Source of the DNA: Bugula neritina
Lineage: Eukaryota; Bryozoa; Gymnolaemata; Cheilostomatida; Bugulidae
Length of the DNA: 64,000 bases
NCBI GenBank assembly: GCA_964035545.1
Contig: OZ037771.1
Span: forward strand, 6,381,690-6,445,689
Direction of reading: 5' to 3'
The notes beneath the pieces were generated by a model. The model ran no database searches and was not told the DNA's origin. It saw only the letters and a list, made by a program, of their open reading frames with translations. Position numbers and translations under genes: made by a program. Shown piece by piece: positions 25,643-37,313 of this stretch (the stretch's first letter is position 1; each line of letters begins with the position of its first letter).

Positions 25643-25648
25643 TTTATT
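25643..25648 (-). promoter_or_regulatory. Candidate NDFIP poly(A) signal
   Basis: Plus-strand TTTATT is AATAAA on the minus strand, about 690 bases past the NDFIP stop. If it is used, the trinucleotide array at 25.79-26.30 kb is transcribed in the 3' UTR. Confidence 0.45.
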
Positions 25649-25789
25649 AAAATATAGCCTTACATTTATAATTACCAGTTATAATCACAAATTAAATATT
25701 TACTAATATTGCCCTTAGCTAACTTAAGCAAAGATGGAGTAGCAAAAGCAGTACGAATTGGGAGGGTTAATCATAACAGAGGAAAAAGT

Positions 25790-26228
25790 AGCAGTGGCAA
25801 TAGTAGTAATGGTAATAGTATCAGTAGTAGAGGTAATAATAATAGTAATAGTATCAGTAGTAGAGGTAATAGTAATAATGGTAATAGTATCAGTAGTAGA
25901 GGTTATAGTAATGGTAATAGTATCAGTAGTAGAGGTAATAGTAATAGTAATAGTAGCAGTACTAATGATAATAGCAGTAGGCTAATAGTAATAGTAAAAG
26001 TAGCAATAGTAACAGAAGTAATAGTAATAGTAGTTACAGCAATAGTAAGTTATATAGTATTAGTATTAATAGTATTAGTATTAGTATTAGTATTAATAGT
26101 ATTAATAGTATTAGTATTAGTAGTAGTAGTAGTAGTAGTAGTAGCAGCAGCAGTAGTAGAGGTACTACTAGTAGTAGTAGTAGAGGTACTACTAGTAGTA
26201 GTAGTAGAGGTACTAGTAGTAGAGGTAC

Positions 26229-26291
<63 letters not shown>

Positions 26292-26300
26292 AGGTGATTA
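25790..26300. repeat. AGT/TAG trinucleotide-rich array
   Basis: About 500 bp of AGT, AAT, AGC and AGG triplets. It includes a nearly pure (AGT)n run around 26226-26291 and a tandem unit (GTACTACTAGTAGTAGTAG) around 26160-26220. It lies immediately downstream of the NDFIP stop, probably in its 3' UTR. The long plus-strand frame across it is an artefact of the repeat. Confidence 0.95.
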
Positions 26301-26338
26301 CAGTAAAGTTAGCAGTCACCTTAGCAAATTATTCTCTA

Positions 26339-29300
26339 TTAAAATGGCTGGGCTTGGTAACGTTGTCTCAACCAGTTGTAGTCCCTGGCGCACCTCTTGG
26401 CTCTAACGTAGTGCATTATACCTTGGAGGAAGCAAAGAAAACCTGCAACACAAAATATAAAAACAAATCTTCTTTGAGGAATCCCTGGCACACACTAAAA
26501 TATCTATATATGTTTTACAGCCTGTTGGAGCATTGCATGCTCAACCAATTTTGTTTTATAATAAATTTTGTGCAAATATGGCTTGGATTAATTTGGGATT
26601 TCTGATCACTTGCCAATGACATTTCCAGTTGGCTTTCAAAGCTTCCAATACTTCTCAAATCAATCAGGTTACGTACTGTGATGGGAGTATAGGTGAGAAT
26701 AGCATGCTAAGCAAAATTATACTTCAAGTGCAAGTGGCTAATTTTATATATTCAATATGTTTTGGCTGGAAGTCCAAAAATTACGATGCCATCAATTGGA
26801 ACTGTCTTTGATCTACATTAATATATTTATGTGCTATTTTTATATGCATTTCATTTCATTCATGGCAATTATAAGTTGGTAAAATGCCAATGTTTATGCT
26901 GATATTAGGTTGAAAGCCCCTACTTGAAGCTGAACTAAGAGAAAAGGCAGGAATATCTGGCATTATATTCAAAGTCAGCATGCATTACAAGCAACAGAAA
27001 TAATTTTGTAATGGCTGAGAATTTGGCCTTGATGCTCCGTACCTCATCAGCTCTACGAACCACATTCACTATCAGATTAGGAGATGGCAATGCCATATAA
27101 TGATAAGCCATACTCAACAATGGTAGGAAGCTCCATTTCCAGCAGACTGGATAACTTATCCATTATTTATACAATTTAGAAATAAACAATGCTTGGCAAA
27201 ACTTGATAAAATACTTTTGAAACTTTTCCAAATTACAAAAAAGTTATTTACACAGAGCTGATGCTTCAGCAAAGTGTAGATTCGTGGCTTCCTGCCGACA
27301 TTGAAATATATGTATATAATGTAAATATATGTAAATAGTGAATTCACAAGATGGATTTGAGTGTTTGGTGAGCAAGTTCTCAGGGTCTATTGGCCGGTTG
27401 TGCTGGTGACTGCAGTTAATGTGATGCAAATAAAATGTGAATGATGACTTTAATGCCAACATTGGCGTGGATACTAATGCAGCCGTAGTCATGGAGAAAC
27501 CTCCTATCACTATGGTATACTCCAGCAATGCTCATCACTGTTTCCAATCTTGTCACCTGCTTCCTTTGTGTATTTTTAAGAAATAATTAAGTATGATTAT
27601 CTTAAAGATTTGGGACTGAAAGTGAGACAGTGAAAATCTAGGACTATCTGTTTAAAGGTAGCCAACTCTAAACTCATGAGATAAAAGAAAACAGTTTACA
27701 GACATTTTGCATACAGCCTAAGACAAGTGATGAATTGACAAACAAGATCAAATAAAAATCCTATTTTCTTACAGAACAAATAAATTTATATGGGAATATG
27801 TAACTGATTATGTTTGTTAAATGCTATATTTGAATGGATTGTAGTGCAGATGATGGTGGGTGAATGAATATAGGTGAAGACACAATGTAATGCTATTATC
27901 TACCAGACAGTGGCTGTATGGGAATTACTTGCAGCACCAACTAGGCATAAAATAGAACAGGATTAAAGAGTCCTGCCAAAATGAAAATAATATTCTGATA
28001 TTTATAGACTACTAAATTATCATTTTTTGTCAGGTTTTGATACGATACAGGTATAAATTTACATACTAAACATGAAAAACTCATTCATATATTATAACAC
28101 AGCAACGGCTGGTGAAGAAAAGCCGAACTAAGAAGAGAAAGAGGTGGAGTTGGACAGCAAACATACTCTCCATTGATATGCTACCATAATATTGTTACAG
28201 AGTCAATGTACTGGATCATATATAGTACACTATATATGATATTATTTAATATATAGTATACTATATATTATATAATACAATATACTTATAATATATAGTG
28301 TAAAGTTTTCATTATGATTGTTTATAAAATCTAAAGCTAAAATCAGTATAACCAACTGTAATCTATAATTTCCTGGGTAAAAGCTAAAGAAAATATTTTA
28401 ATGAATTTTAAAAGTTTGAGCCAAACAAATGTGTCTGATGACTTCCTACCGAGTCCAACGATGAGCCAGCAGGAGATGCTGAACCACTTGTTGTCTTTCA
28501 GAGTCATCGCTGTCGGGTCAGTTGAAGTCTTAGAGGTGAAAAAACTGAGTGAAGTCTCTGTGGTGTTGAGTCCCCAGGAGGAGTGGGTAATATAAGACTG
28601 GTGCTAGAAAGAGAAAACACCAAATGGAACATAATGCTAACTTACAATGCATACTTACAATGCATACTTACAATGCATACTTACAATGCATACTTACAAT
28701 GCATACTTACAATGCTTACTTACACTACCATACTTACACTACCATACTTACATTGCCTTACTTACAATGCATATTTACAATGCTCAACTATATCATTTAC
28801 AACTTGAACTGTGCAGTTACCAATAGGCAATAAAGCAGTTTTGCTAGTGGAGTTTCAGGTCTTTATAAGTGACACATGAAACTTATTCTATTACTTTAGA
28901 AAAACCCAGCCTATTCATATTAACATTAGAATTAACAGGTGGAAGTAAAATAAATAGGTTCATAATCTTTTTTCGGGTATAATAATTAGAAATTGACTTC
29001 TTTTAAAATGTTATATAGAAATATAAAACAACACGATTTTTATATAATTTCAAGCAGTTGTTGCAATTTTGAGAAAAATGCTTGCAAGTTCATCTATTGT
29101 CTTCAGTTGGCCAAAAGCTTTATAGCTTAGGACTAGTGGCATAGTAGTAGCAGTACTAGTAGTGGCAAAACTAGTAGTACTAGTAGTAGTGGTGGTGGCA
29201 GTAGTGGTGGTAGTAGTAGCAATAATAGTAGTAGTGGTGGTAGTAGTAGCAGCAGTAGTAATGGTGTTGGTGGTGGTGGTGGTGGTGGTAGCAGTAGTAG

Positions 29301-29908
29301 TAGCAGTAATAGTAGTAGTAGAAGCAGTAGCAGTAGTAATAGTGGTAGCAGTAATAGTAATAGTTGGAGGTGATTTGTGAACACTATTGGCTGTAGTACT
29401 TTAGCCAGTGTAGAGTTCAGCTTGGGGGTTGGCAAAAGCCTAGCATATAAACCTCTATGGAATGTCACTAATTATAGACTAAGATACTCATTATATTATC
29501 ATTACTTATACTAATGTGGTGAGCATTGTGGGCTATAACTATAATCCTCTCTAGTTGGCAACGATTTTACAGTAAAATCTAGAAAAAAAATTGGGGTTGC
29601 ATGGCAAATACTTTCTACCAGCATTGCTAACCAACTCCTAGTAGCAGAAAATAGATGGCATAAAGTATAAATAATACAACTAGTGGAGTGGTAGACAAGC
29701 AGTAGTGTTATAATGGGAGCTCTTGGATCATTAACATGATGCATCTGCTTCAAATATTTCTCAGATTTTCAATTTGTAAACAATACTAGTTGAGAATCCA
29801 TGGAACAGCGCATCAGTATAACAGAGATGTAAATCATCAAGTGGGATTAAATAATTTAGATTGTAAAAGAAAGTGGGGAGACAACTCCGGAATAATAAAC
29901 CCAAACAT

Positions 29909-29964
<56 letters not shown>

Positions 29965-32621
29965 CATTCGATGATGGCTTAAATTCCTAAATGCAAGTAT
30001 AACTTAGTACATATATGGTTGTCTACCAAACTTAGATGACTCATAATTATGACTTAGTATGATATCTATAGCCCACAATGATATCTCTCTTTTCCTGGTA
30101 TTACTGCACTTTTTATACACCGATTGTTGTCGCAAATTATGCAATAATAAATATTCAAATATAAAACATACAAATTATCACAATTACACAAATTCTGATC
30201 TCTTCAGTTTTTGCCAAATGCTTTTCCATTAAATGCTATTGCAAAGGTGACACAACTCTTTATCCATGCAATCAACATATACTCAAAACATCAATGTTAT
30301 CAACCGTCTTTGACAGGCTTTACTTCTACAACCGCTGAGTATATTTCAAGAATTAATACAACAGTCAATTCTCAATGCATATCGCTCTTAAGCTTATAAT
30401 ACCTATCTATATATGTATATGTTTCCTGTTGCATGAATTCGCTGTACACAATACCCCTTTCCCTTGCCTTCCATGGTATCAACTGTAACGTACTTTGTTC
30501 TGAAGTAGACAACTCCAAACACAAGGCAATGTCTGAGCTTCAAAACTGTGCGCTCGGCATAGAAGCAATAAATTAGGTAAACAGGAAATAACTTACCATA
30601 ACCAGAAACGACCACTTGACCACCGAGAGTCCAAATCCAGAAACAGCGCCAGCTCGTCCAGCAATGGTGACAGTGAGGCAGCAGAGAGCAGCAAACAATC
30701 CAATCCAGTTGAAGAGCAGAGCAACTGCAGGGAATAATACAAACTGAAATCTGCTTCATTACACAGCCCTCTGTGATCAGGCAGTGAGAAGTGCTCTTAA
30801 GCTATTCACTATTATTTAGTAAAAGTAACACAACCTAAGTTGAAATTTAAACTGTTAAAAGTGCAGTGGCAAGATTAATCGAGTCAAAACATCTCGCATT
30901 ATAAACATGACATTTAGTTCTTCAGCACAAATTAAATTCTTATAAGACAGTATTGACAAAATACTAGCAAGTTTGCTACAGATCAATAAACTATTAGAAG
31001 CTAAACTCGTATCATAGACAGTGGCCGGAGAAAGGTGTATGGCATATACACAGTTCTATACGACAGTTGTTTATACCAGCAAATGACTTCACATGGCATA
31101 TAGCTGTAGTACACGCACAATCACCATTAACCAAGTCTAAAGAACAACACAAGCTGTAGCAGTGGGCAAGAAAACTCTAGTCCACAAAAATAAGTTTAGG
31201 TGGCAATATAATGAAGTGTACTCAAACACACAACTCATGAGCTAGACTGCGCAACCAGCTTGTCTAACAAAGTGCTGGATTTGAAATGATAAAATATTGA
31301 TGTTCAAAAGTAACAAAATTAGCTCAGAGAGAGACTTTTCTTGCAAAAAAGTTCTATTAAATACGTATATGTGTGTTAATAACAGCTGCAGGTAAAGGCC
31401 ATTACTTAAAGGAAACTGTAAGTTCATTTAAAACTGTCAGAAAAAAAAGTTTAGGATTGGTGAGGAGAGATATTACAGTAGCTACTGACCAAGGAAACAA
31501 CAGAGATACTCCAGCTCTGTGCCAAGCACCTGTTGCCTCAGCTGAGCATGACTAATGGTGTCAGGGTTGACATCCTGGTCCTGCCTCCCATCTGAGAAGA
31601 GTAAGCCAGGACCTGCCTGCAACCAACAATCACCTGCTGTATAATTATTCACTGCTTTACTTTTATTTTTTGTTTTATTTTTCTAAAGGCACAAGTTTCT
31701 ACAAAAAACTAAAATATAGAATTTTCATTCAGGTACAGATAGCTTGAAAATTTTATTTTTGACTGCTTAACAGTAATTTTAATCCTGAAACTCTTAGAGC
31801 AGGAATTCCAATACTTTTACACAATATTAAACCCATCAATTTGGAACTAGGTTACATGTGGCTTTATTACTAGTGCATGTATTCTACCCATAGGAAGACA
31901 CGCTGCTGACGCTGTCGTCTAGCCTCTCTCGCTGCTCTGTCAGGACACTCCGACTCTTGACCAATCAGAGGGACTCCTGCCTCATCAGCTTTACACTTCT
32001 CAGCCTCGTCATAGGAAGGAAGTTTGGTAGCGACATCGTACGCAGGAGGAGAGGGGTTGGTGGCTGCCAAGTCAGCACTGTTTGCTCCAGCATATGCTAC
32101 GACATAGATAAGTTTAGTAATTCACACTCGTCGAAGAGTCTAATCACATCTTATACTTGCTATTGAACAATAAACAACTTACCAGGTGGTGGTCCTACTT
32201 CTTCAGATGGGTTTGAAGCATTACCAGATTCTGCGTCTCTTTGAGGCTACATTAAACAGAATATTCAAATTCTAAAATCTAAGCTATGCTAGAATAACAG
32301 CTTTAGTAGTGATAAAAACTGTATATAATAGAGGAGTGTTTCAATCCATGTCAGGATATGTAACCCAAGAGTCGCCTTCTCTTTATGATCAACAAATTTC
32401 TCTTCACAATTTATCTCAACACTCTGATACAGATTAAACAGCTATGTAACAGTTGAAACCTGAGTGGTAATCACAACGCACTGAACATGTCATGGTTAAA
32501 TTAATTTACATAATATTTATTTATAACATTGAGCTTAGCTTTTTTTTCTTAATGTAGGCAAACAAATTGAAAAGCACCATAGCTACTACAGATATTTTAT
32601 GTTTACAAGTCTTACCTCCAT
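26339..32621 (-). CDS. NDFIP: NEDD4-family-interacting protein (NDFIP) adaptor
   Basis: Minus-strand exons, 5' to 3': 32621-32616 (codes Met-Glu), 32246-32183, 32096-31888, 31616-31490, 30724-30597, 28555-28450, 26442-26339. Phases agree and give about 247 residues. Three PY motifs are visible: PPAY across the exon 2/3 junction, SPPAYDVATK, and LPSYDEAEK, the typical PPxY, PPxY, LPxY order. Three membrane segments follow: LEYLCCFLVALLFNWIGLF; AGAVSGFGLSVVKWSFLVM; WFSISCWLIVGLGFLCFLQG, then MHYVRAKR. Family role: endosomal/Golgi membrane adaptor that recruits and activates NEDD4-type HECT ubiquitin ligases through the PY motifs. The donor ending exon 3 is ambiguous (31888, 31902 or 31911); the first pairs with the acceptor at 31616, the others with the one at 31612. 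Exon 1 carries only two codons. Confidence 0.88.
28630..28795. repeat. 13-bp tandem repeat
   Basis: Units of CTTACAATGCATA are repeated about ten times, decaying to CTTACACTACCATA. It lies in an NDFIP intron, 75 bases 5' (in gene sense) of the third membrane-segment exon. Confidence 0.9.
29140..29370. repeat. Second AGT/GGT trinucleotide-rich array
   Basis: Triplets AGT, GGT, AGC and AAT over about 230 bp, in the same NDFIP intron as the 13-bp repeat. It is similar in style to the array at 25.79-26.30 kb. Confidence 0.95.
29909..29961. repeat. (TA)n microsatellite
   Basis: About 26 uninterrupted TA dinucleotides in an NDFIP intron. Confidence 0.95.
31863..31868 (-). promoter_or_regulatory. 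Candidate intronic poly(A) signal in NDFIP
   Basis: If the donor at 31887 is not used, the PY-motif exon reads on to a TAG at 31870-31872, followed at once by AATAAA on the minus strand. Use of this signal would make a soluble, PY-only NDFIP without membrane segments. Confidence 0.35.
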
Positions 32622-33153
32622 ATGTTTTTGAATCGATTTTTAGACTTTAAGTGAGGATGTGTTGTACCAGTTTAGGCTAAAAAAATCCATAATAGAAAAA
32701 AGTTACATTTCTACGAATAGTCATACTTGGCTGTTCAAATTGGAAAAATTTTTTTTAGTGGCTTTTGGCTTTAACTTTTAGCACAGGTTTTCAAAGGCAT
32801 GATTGAATATGACAGTTGTCTTATTTATAGATATACCGAAACTTGAGGTACTAATTAAGTTATGCACACTTGAACTATAACTCTCAGACTAAATGATTAA
32901 TAAGTCACTAACTAATTATAATAATATTTTTGACAATGATGGCTTTATAATTATGTATAATCACAATTAAAACAAAAAGTGATAATTTATACTTGCTGCA
33001 TAATTGATTTACCAAAATAATTATTTGGTCAACTTTAATTTATTTGCAAAAAAATTTCGATTGTTCTGTTATAATTGATTTTCATTATAGTTATTACTAA
33101 TCACATTTACTTATATTAGCTAAAGCTGTGTACAAGTCATGTTTGCTTTAGTT

Positions 33154-33452
33154 CAGGGTTGTCCAACAGATAGCCCCAGGGCCGGATGCGGCCCCCCCAG
33201 CCTACATTTATGTGGCCCTCAAAGGCATAACATTTATAAAAAAATTTCTTACACATATGAATTAGAGTGAAAAACATCTTTTAACTGTCCTATTTATATA
33301 TATGCTACGAAACATGAAGCCTGCAATTTGAAATAAAGTATTTTGGAAATTACTGATACAGTGGCCCCCCAGCTCAAACTAAACTTTACAATGTGGCCCT
33401 CGCCACTGGAATATTTCCTTTCAGTGACCCTCAGTTAGGTTGGACACCCCTG
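33154..33452. mobile_element. hAT-type MITE copy 2
   Basis: The left end is CAGGGTTGTCCAAC and the right end GTTGGACACCCCTG. Flanking octamers CTTTAGTT and CTCTAGTT match at 7 of 8 bases, as expected for hAT target-site duplication. The interior is the reverse complement of copy 1 at 6497-6785. Non-coding. Confidence 0.88.
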
Positions 33453-34029
33453 CTCTAGTTGATTGATTAAATAATTGACTGGCTAAAACTTTTTGAAAAT
33501 TGAGCAAATCAAAGTAACTATTTGCTTTTCTCATTTATAATAACTGCAAGCTTTAAAACAAAACTGTGAAATAATGACAATGAGATCAGCCACTATATAT
33601 TCATATTAATATTGACCTAAATTGCTGTATTGCCTATATTGCCACCATTAATTTAATTATCTATTAACTAAAGTGAAGAAAGTTTTAAAATTAGTTGGAG
33701 CTAAAACTACTAGCATAAAGTTATCTTATTTAAAATGCATGCGTGACGTAAGATAATATTAAAAATAAACACAGGTAAATGTTCAAGTAAACATGATATA
33801 TTTGACTGCATTATAACCAATAAGTATAACTTACAAGTTGATTGAAATTGACTTTAAATTCAATAAATTTAAGTGGTGAGCTACGCATATTGCAATTTGT
33901 TTTAACTTATATTCTGATCTGGACTTGGTTATTCATCCAATTTGATCTAAATCAAAATGTGACTTGAGTCTCAAGTTGATCCAACTCTGTTTCTAACAAA
34001 AGCTTAAAGCAAGTGTTCTTGAGTGTTCG

Positions 34030-35620
34030 ATATTTTCAAAGACAAAGATGTTCAAAATTAAATTTAATGTTAATTTTGCAACTTTAAGCTAAAGTTGAAC
34101 TTTGGCATAACAAGTTCAACTTCAAGTTGAAGCTTAACGTTAAGTTTAAGCTTAACTTAAAGTTGAACTTAAGGTTGGTGTTGCTCATATCCATATTGAC
34201 ATTTCATATTCATTTTGATTGATATACAAAATCAACATTATAATACTTAAACTTATACTTATAGTTATAGTCTCAGCTGAGTTATACTTATACTTATAGT
34301 CATACTCATAGTCATAGTGAAACTGAATATCAATATGATACAATATGAATATGACAGTCACACTCACTGTCACTGTCAGTGTCAGTCACAGTGTGAGTGT
34401 GTAATTAAATTTATTATTATACATTCATTATCACATATTAGTATGAGTAGCACTGTATCAAAAGTGACATTGTATTAAACTACTCCAACTCCTTATCAGA
34501 CATTTTAACTTACATATAAAATAATCTGATAATTATTGCTATTAGAGATGAGCTGTGATTGTTATTATTTACGACACAAGATGGCCGAAATTGCCTACAT
34601 TTTAGCTATAGTTTTGGAATAAATACGTCTGTCTAACGTGTACACCCATAAACTAAATTTTTAAGCGCAGGAGCAATGATGCAAAACTAGACCGATTAAA
34701 AACATTGACTCAGCTCGGAATTATTCAGTGTCAGATTAGAGCTTCAGGCTGGCTTAAACCCAAATACGTCAATGTATACATTTTTATTTGGCAAGTTTCT
34801 TAAATGTCAAGGCTCTTGGTAACTTCCGTTGTATCTGACCCATCAACTACTTTTGTAGTCAAACTATGAGCATGTTCATGTTGATTGTTATAAATATTAT
34901 AATTATTAATATAAATATTATAAACTTGTAGACTATCATGATAATCATATTTTATGATATTTGTGTATGTAATTTATGTTTATTTTATTATGATGGTATG
35001 CGTCTCTTTTTCTTGAATTCCGAAGATAATTTTAATAATAATGATACAATCAATATGAATATGAATATCAATATCAATATGAATCACTATCAGAATATAA
35101 ATATGAGAATTCCAAATTGAAATTCAATATCAATATGGATTGTTTGAATATGGATACGAAACTCAATTTGGACTGTTATTCATTATTGTAAAACTGAACA
35201 GAAGATAAAAACTAAAAATAAAAGTGAAACTAAAAGTAAAAGAGGTTTCAAAAAAATAAAAATTTGGATATTCAATTTCATATAGTTACATTATTATATT
35301 TAGTATTTTGTAATTATTTTAATTTAATAATTTAGTTTACTTATGTTATTAACAAATTCAAATGGTATCAAATCAATTTTGAGTAATTTTATTTATTAAA
35401 TATTACTACAAGTATAACAGTTAATAAGTATGATAATGATAATTATTAATCATGATAATAACAAATAATACTAGCACTGTAAGCATAATTATTGTCATTG
35501 CTACGGCTTACTTGAACTTGAAGGCTTTGGAACAGAGCTGAATTAAATTCACAATAACTCTAAGTCAATAGCTCAACTTCAAACCAATTTAATGGCAGTC
35601 AACTGATGATTAACGCATAA
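34030..35620. repeat. Cryptically simple region of a dispersed family
   Basis: Begins with inverted AACTTCAAGTTGAAGCTTAA-type words at 34105-34180. It then passes through TATACTTATAGTTATAGTC words to a GTCACTGTCAGTGTCAGTCA block and GAGTGTGTAATTAAATT near 34400, and AT-rich words beyond. Shares word order with the 20.9-22.5 and 62.4-62.9 kb regions. Confidence 0.5.
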
Positions 35621-36098
35621 TTTAAATGTGTAGTCAAGGGTTTGAGCTGCCTTCAGTCTATTTTAGTTGAAATTATGTTTATAGAGATAACTACCTACTA
35701 CTACATTTCTCTCAGCAGCAGAATTTTTAGTGCAGCATAATAAATTGATGCCAACTGCCAACTGAAATACTTTTTAATGGTGTTGAATAGCAATGTATGG
35801 TGTGGTTGTATATATTAAATTGTATGATTTTCATACTACTACTTGAAACTTGATTCGGATTTTTGTGAAAGATTGTAATTTCATTTTAATATTTGAATAA
35901 TTTTATATTCTACCACTGTGTTTTTGCTGCAAAAAAGTTTTGTTATTTTCTCTACCTTAGCTTACTTATTTTGTGGTGTGGTGTTTAATTGTACACATGC
36001 TTATTGTAACTGTAGGCTGGATGGTTGTAGAATTTTCTGTCTAAAAGAAGGCCCTTTGATACTAATGAAAACTAGTAGTAAAGTAGCTGATATAGACA

Positions 36099-37280
36099 AT
36101 GAATCATTGGAGAAGTTCAAGTCGAATTCAACTGACCTCTTATATAAGAGCTGTGGTAGGAAAGTTGGATGTGCTTCATGATGACCACATATTTCATAGT
36201 ACAACTTTAGGAAGGTTGAGATATTCTAGATCCCATGTACTCACTCAACAATATAGCTCTTCAGCCAAAGATGGCTCAGTATGTTGGAACACAGCTGTAT
36301 CGGTTGCAGAAAAGGTTGTTGGATATCCAACAAGCTTTATGAATCTGAGGTTTTGGCTGAGTGATGAAATGTCAAATGTTGCTGTTAACATGCGAAAGCT
36401 AATTGGAACTAAACATCCCTTAATGAAAACTGCAAAGGGATTGCTTTTTGACAATAAAGAAAATATGCAAACTAGGGGGTTAGTTGTACTACTTATCGCT
36501 AAAGCAGCTGCCATGCCTGAAAATGCTAGAAAATTTGAGCATCACACTCTAGATAAAGAATACGTATCATTGCAAAATACTGAAGTTGGCAATCTTCATA
36601 GTAACGGTATTCTTAGCACACAAAGATCTCTAGCAGAAATTACAGAAATGATAAATACAGCATTTGTTTTACATAGAGGGGTAATGGACATTGACTTATC
36701 AGATAAGGAAAGACCTTTTGATTCTGAGACTGAAGACCTACTATATGGTAATAAAATGTCCTTACTCAGCGGGGATTACCTTTTAGCAAAAGCATCAGCT
36801 GGCTTAGCAGCTCTAGGTAACACATATGTCGTAGAGATAATGGCCAGTGCTATCTCTGATCTAATGGAGTCTAGATTCTTTCTTGATGATCTCTTGTCAA
36901 GTGAAGTGGCGAAATTAAGTCTTTCTCAATGGGAGGAGTTAGCTTACAAGACTGGAGCATGTTTGTACGCCAAATCATGTCAGTCAGCGCTTATGTTAAG
37001 AGAACATCCGGAGAATGTGACTAACGCAGCATTTGAATTTGGGAAATATTTTGGTCTACTTCGTCAAATAAAATCTGAACTAGATGCTGAGAAGGGTTCA
37101 GAAAGGAACCAAAGTTCCATCCTTAGTATTCTTAGCACTGACGAATTGAAGGATGTGCAGAATAATTATGTTGAGAATGCCATAGACAATATGACAGTAT
37201 TAACCAATGTGGAAGCTAGAGAGGCGTTAAAAGACATAGTCCTTGCTCTCTCTAGTAGTATCTCATATGAGGTACTTTAA
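36099..37280 (+). CDS. PDSS2: Decaprenyl diphosphate synthase subunit 2 (PDSS2/DLP1-like)
   Basis: A single uninterrupted ORF of 393 residues. An in-frame TAG at 36093-36095 just before the ATG fixes the start. The first 60 residues are rich in Arg/Ser/Tyr and suit a mitochondrial presequence. PDSS2 signatures: AEKVVGYPTSFMNLRF (70-85), LSDEMSNVAVNMRKLIGT (87-104), RGLVVLLIAKAA (126-137), RSLAEITEMI (176-185), LLSGDYLLAKA (222-232) and YAKSCQSAL (290-298). Both aspartate-rich prenyltransferase motifs are absent, as expected for the non-catalytic partner of PDSS1 in ubiquinone side-chain synthesis. The region between KYFGLLRQIKSEL and NVEAREALKDIVLAL is several tens of residues shorter than I expect for vertebrate PDSS2. 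Every other multi-exon family here is split by introns, so the lack of introns is notable. The frame is intact and could well be functional. Confidence 0.88.
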   Translation: MNHWRSSSRIQLTSYIRAVVGKLDVLHDDHIFHSTTLGRLRYSRSHVLTQQYSSSAKDGSVCWNTAVSVAEKVVGYPTSFMNLRFWLSDEMSNVAVNMRKLIGTKHPLMKTAKGLLFDNKENMQTRGLVVLLIAKAAAMPENARKFEHHTLDKEYVSLQNTEVGNLHSNGILSTQRSLAEITEMINTAFVLHRGVMDIDLSDKERPFDSETEDLLYGNKMSLLSGDYLLAKASAGLAALGNTYVVEIMASAISDLMESRFFLDDLLSSEVAKLSLSQWEELAYKTGACLYAKSCQSALMLREHPENVTNAAFEFGKYFGLLRQIKSELDAEKGSERNQSSILSILSTDELKDVQNNYVENAIDNMTVLTNVEAREALKDIVLALSSSISYEVL

Positions 37281-37307
37281 CCAGCCCCTTATTTGTAATT
37301 TCCTACT

Positions 37308-37313
37308 AATAAA
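37308..37313 (+). promoter_or_regulatory. Candidate PDSS2 poly(A) signal
   Basis: AATAAA 28 bases after the TAA at 37278-37280, implying a very short 3' UTR. Confidence 0.45.

Larger units (their letters stand above)
32622..36098. other. Intergenic region between divergent NDFIP and PDSS2
   Basis: No coding exons seen. Holds NDFIP upstream sequence, a hAT-type MITE (33154-33452), cryptically simple DNA (about 33.9-35.6 kb) and PDSS2 upstream sequence. The 3.5-kb spacing argues against a compact bidirectional promoter. Confidence 0.6.

Noticed and set aside
25709-26605. 298-codon plus-strand frame rich in Ser, Asn and Val
   Set aside because: It is created by the AGT/TAG array and runs antisense over the true NDFIP terminal exon. 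There is no domain, and composition changes exactly at the array edges.
28401-28595. 64-codon plus-strand frame
   Set aside because: Antisense shadow of the NDFIP exon for the third membrane segment at 28450-28555.
29133-29468. Leucine- and proline-rich minus-strand frame
   Set aside because: A reading of the second trinucleotide array inside an NDFIP intron.
30403-30759. 118-codon minus-strand frame
   Set aside because: Wrong frame across the NDFIP exon 30597-30724; the correct frame gives the LFNWIG and GFGLSVVKW membrane segments.
34938-35120. 60-codon plus-strand frame with Asn/Met repeats
   Set aside because: The end of the frame reads AATATGAATATC-type simple sequence; no domain.
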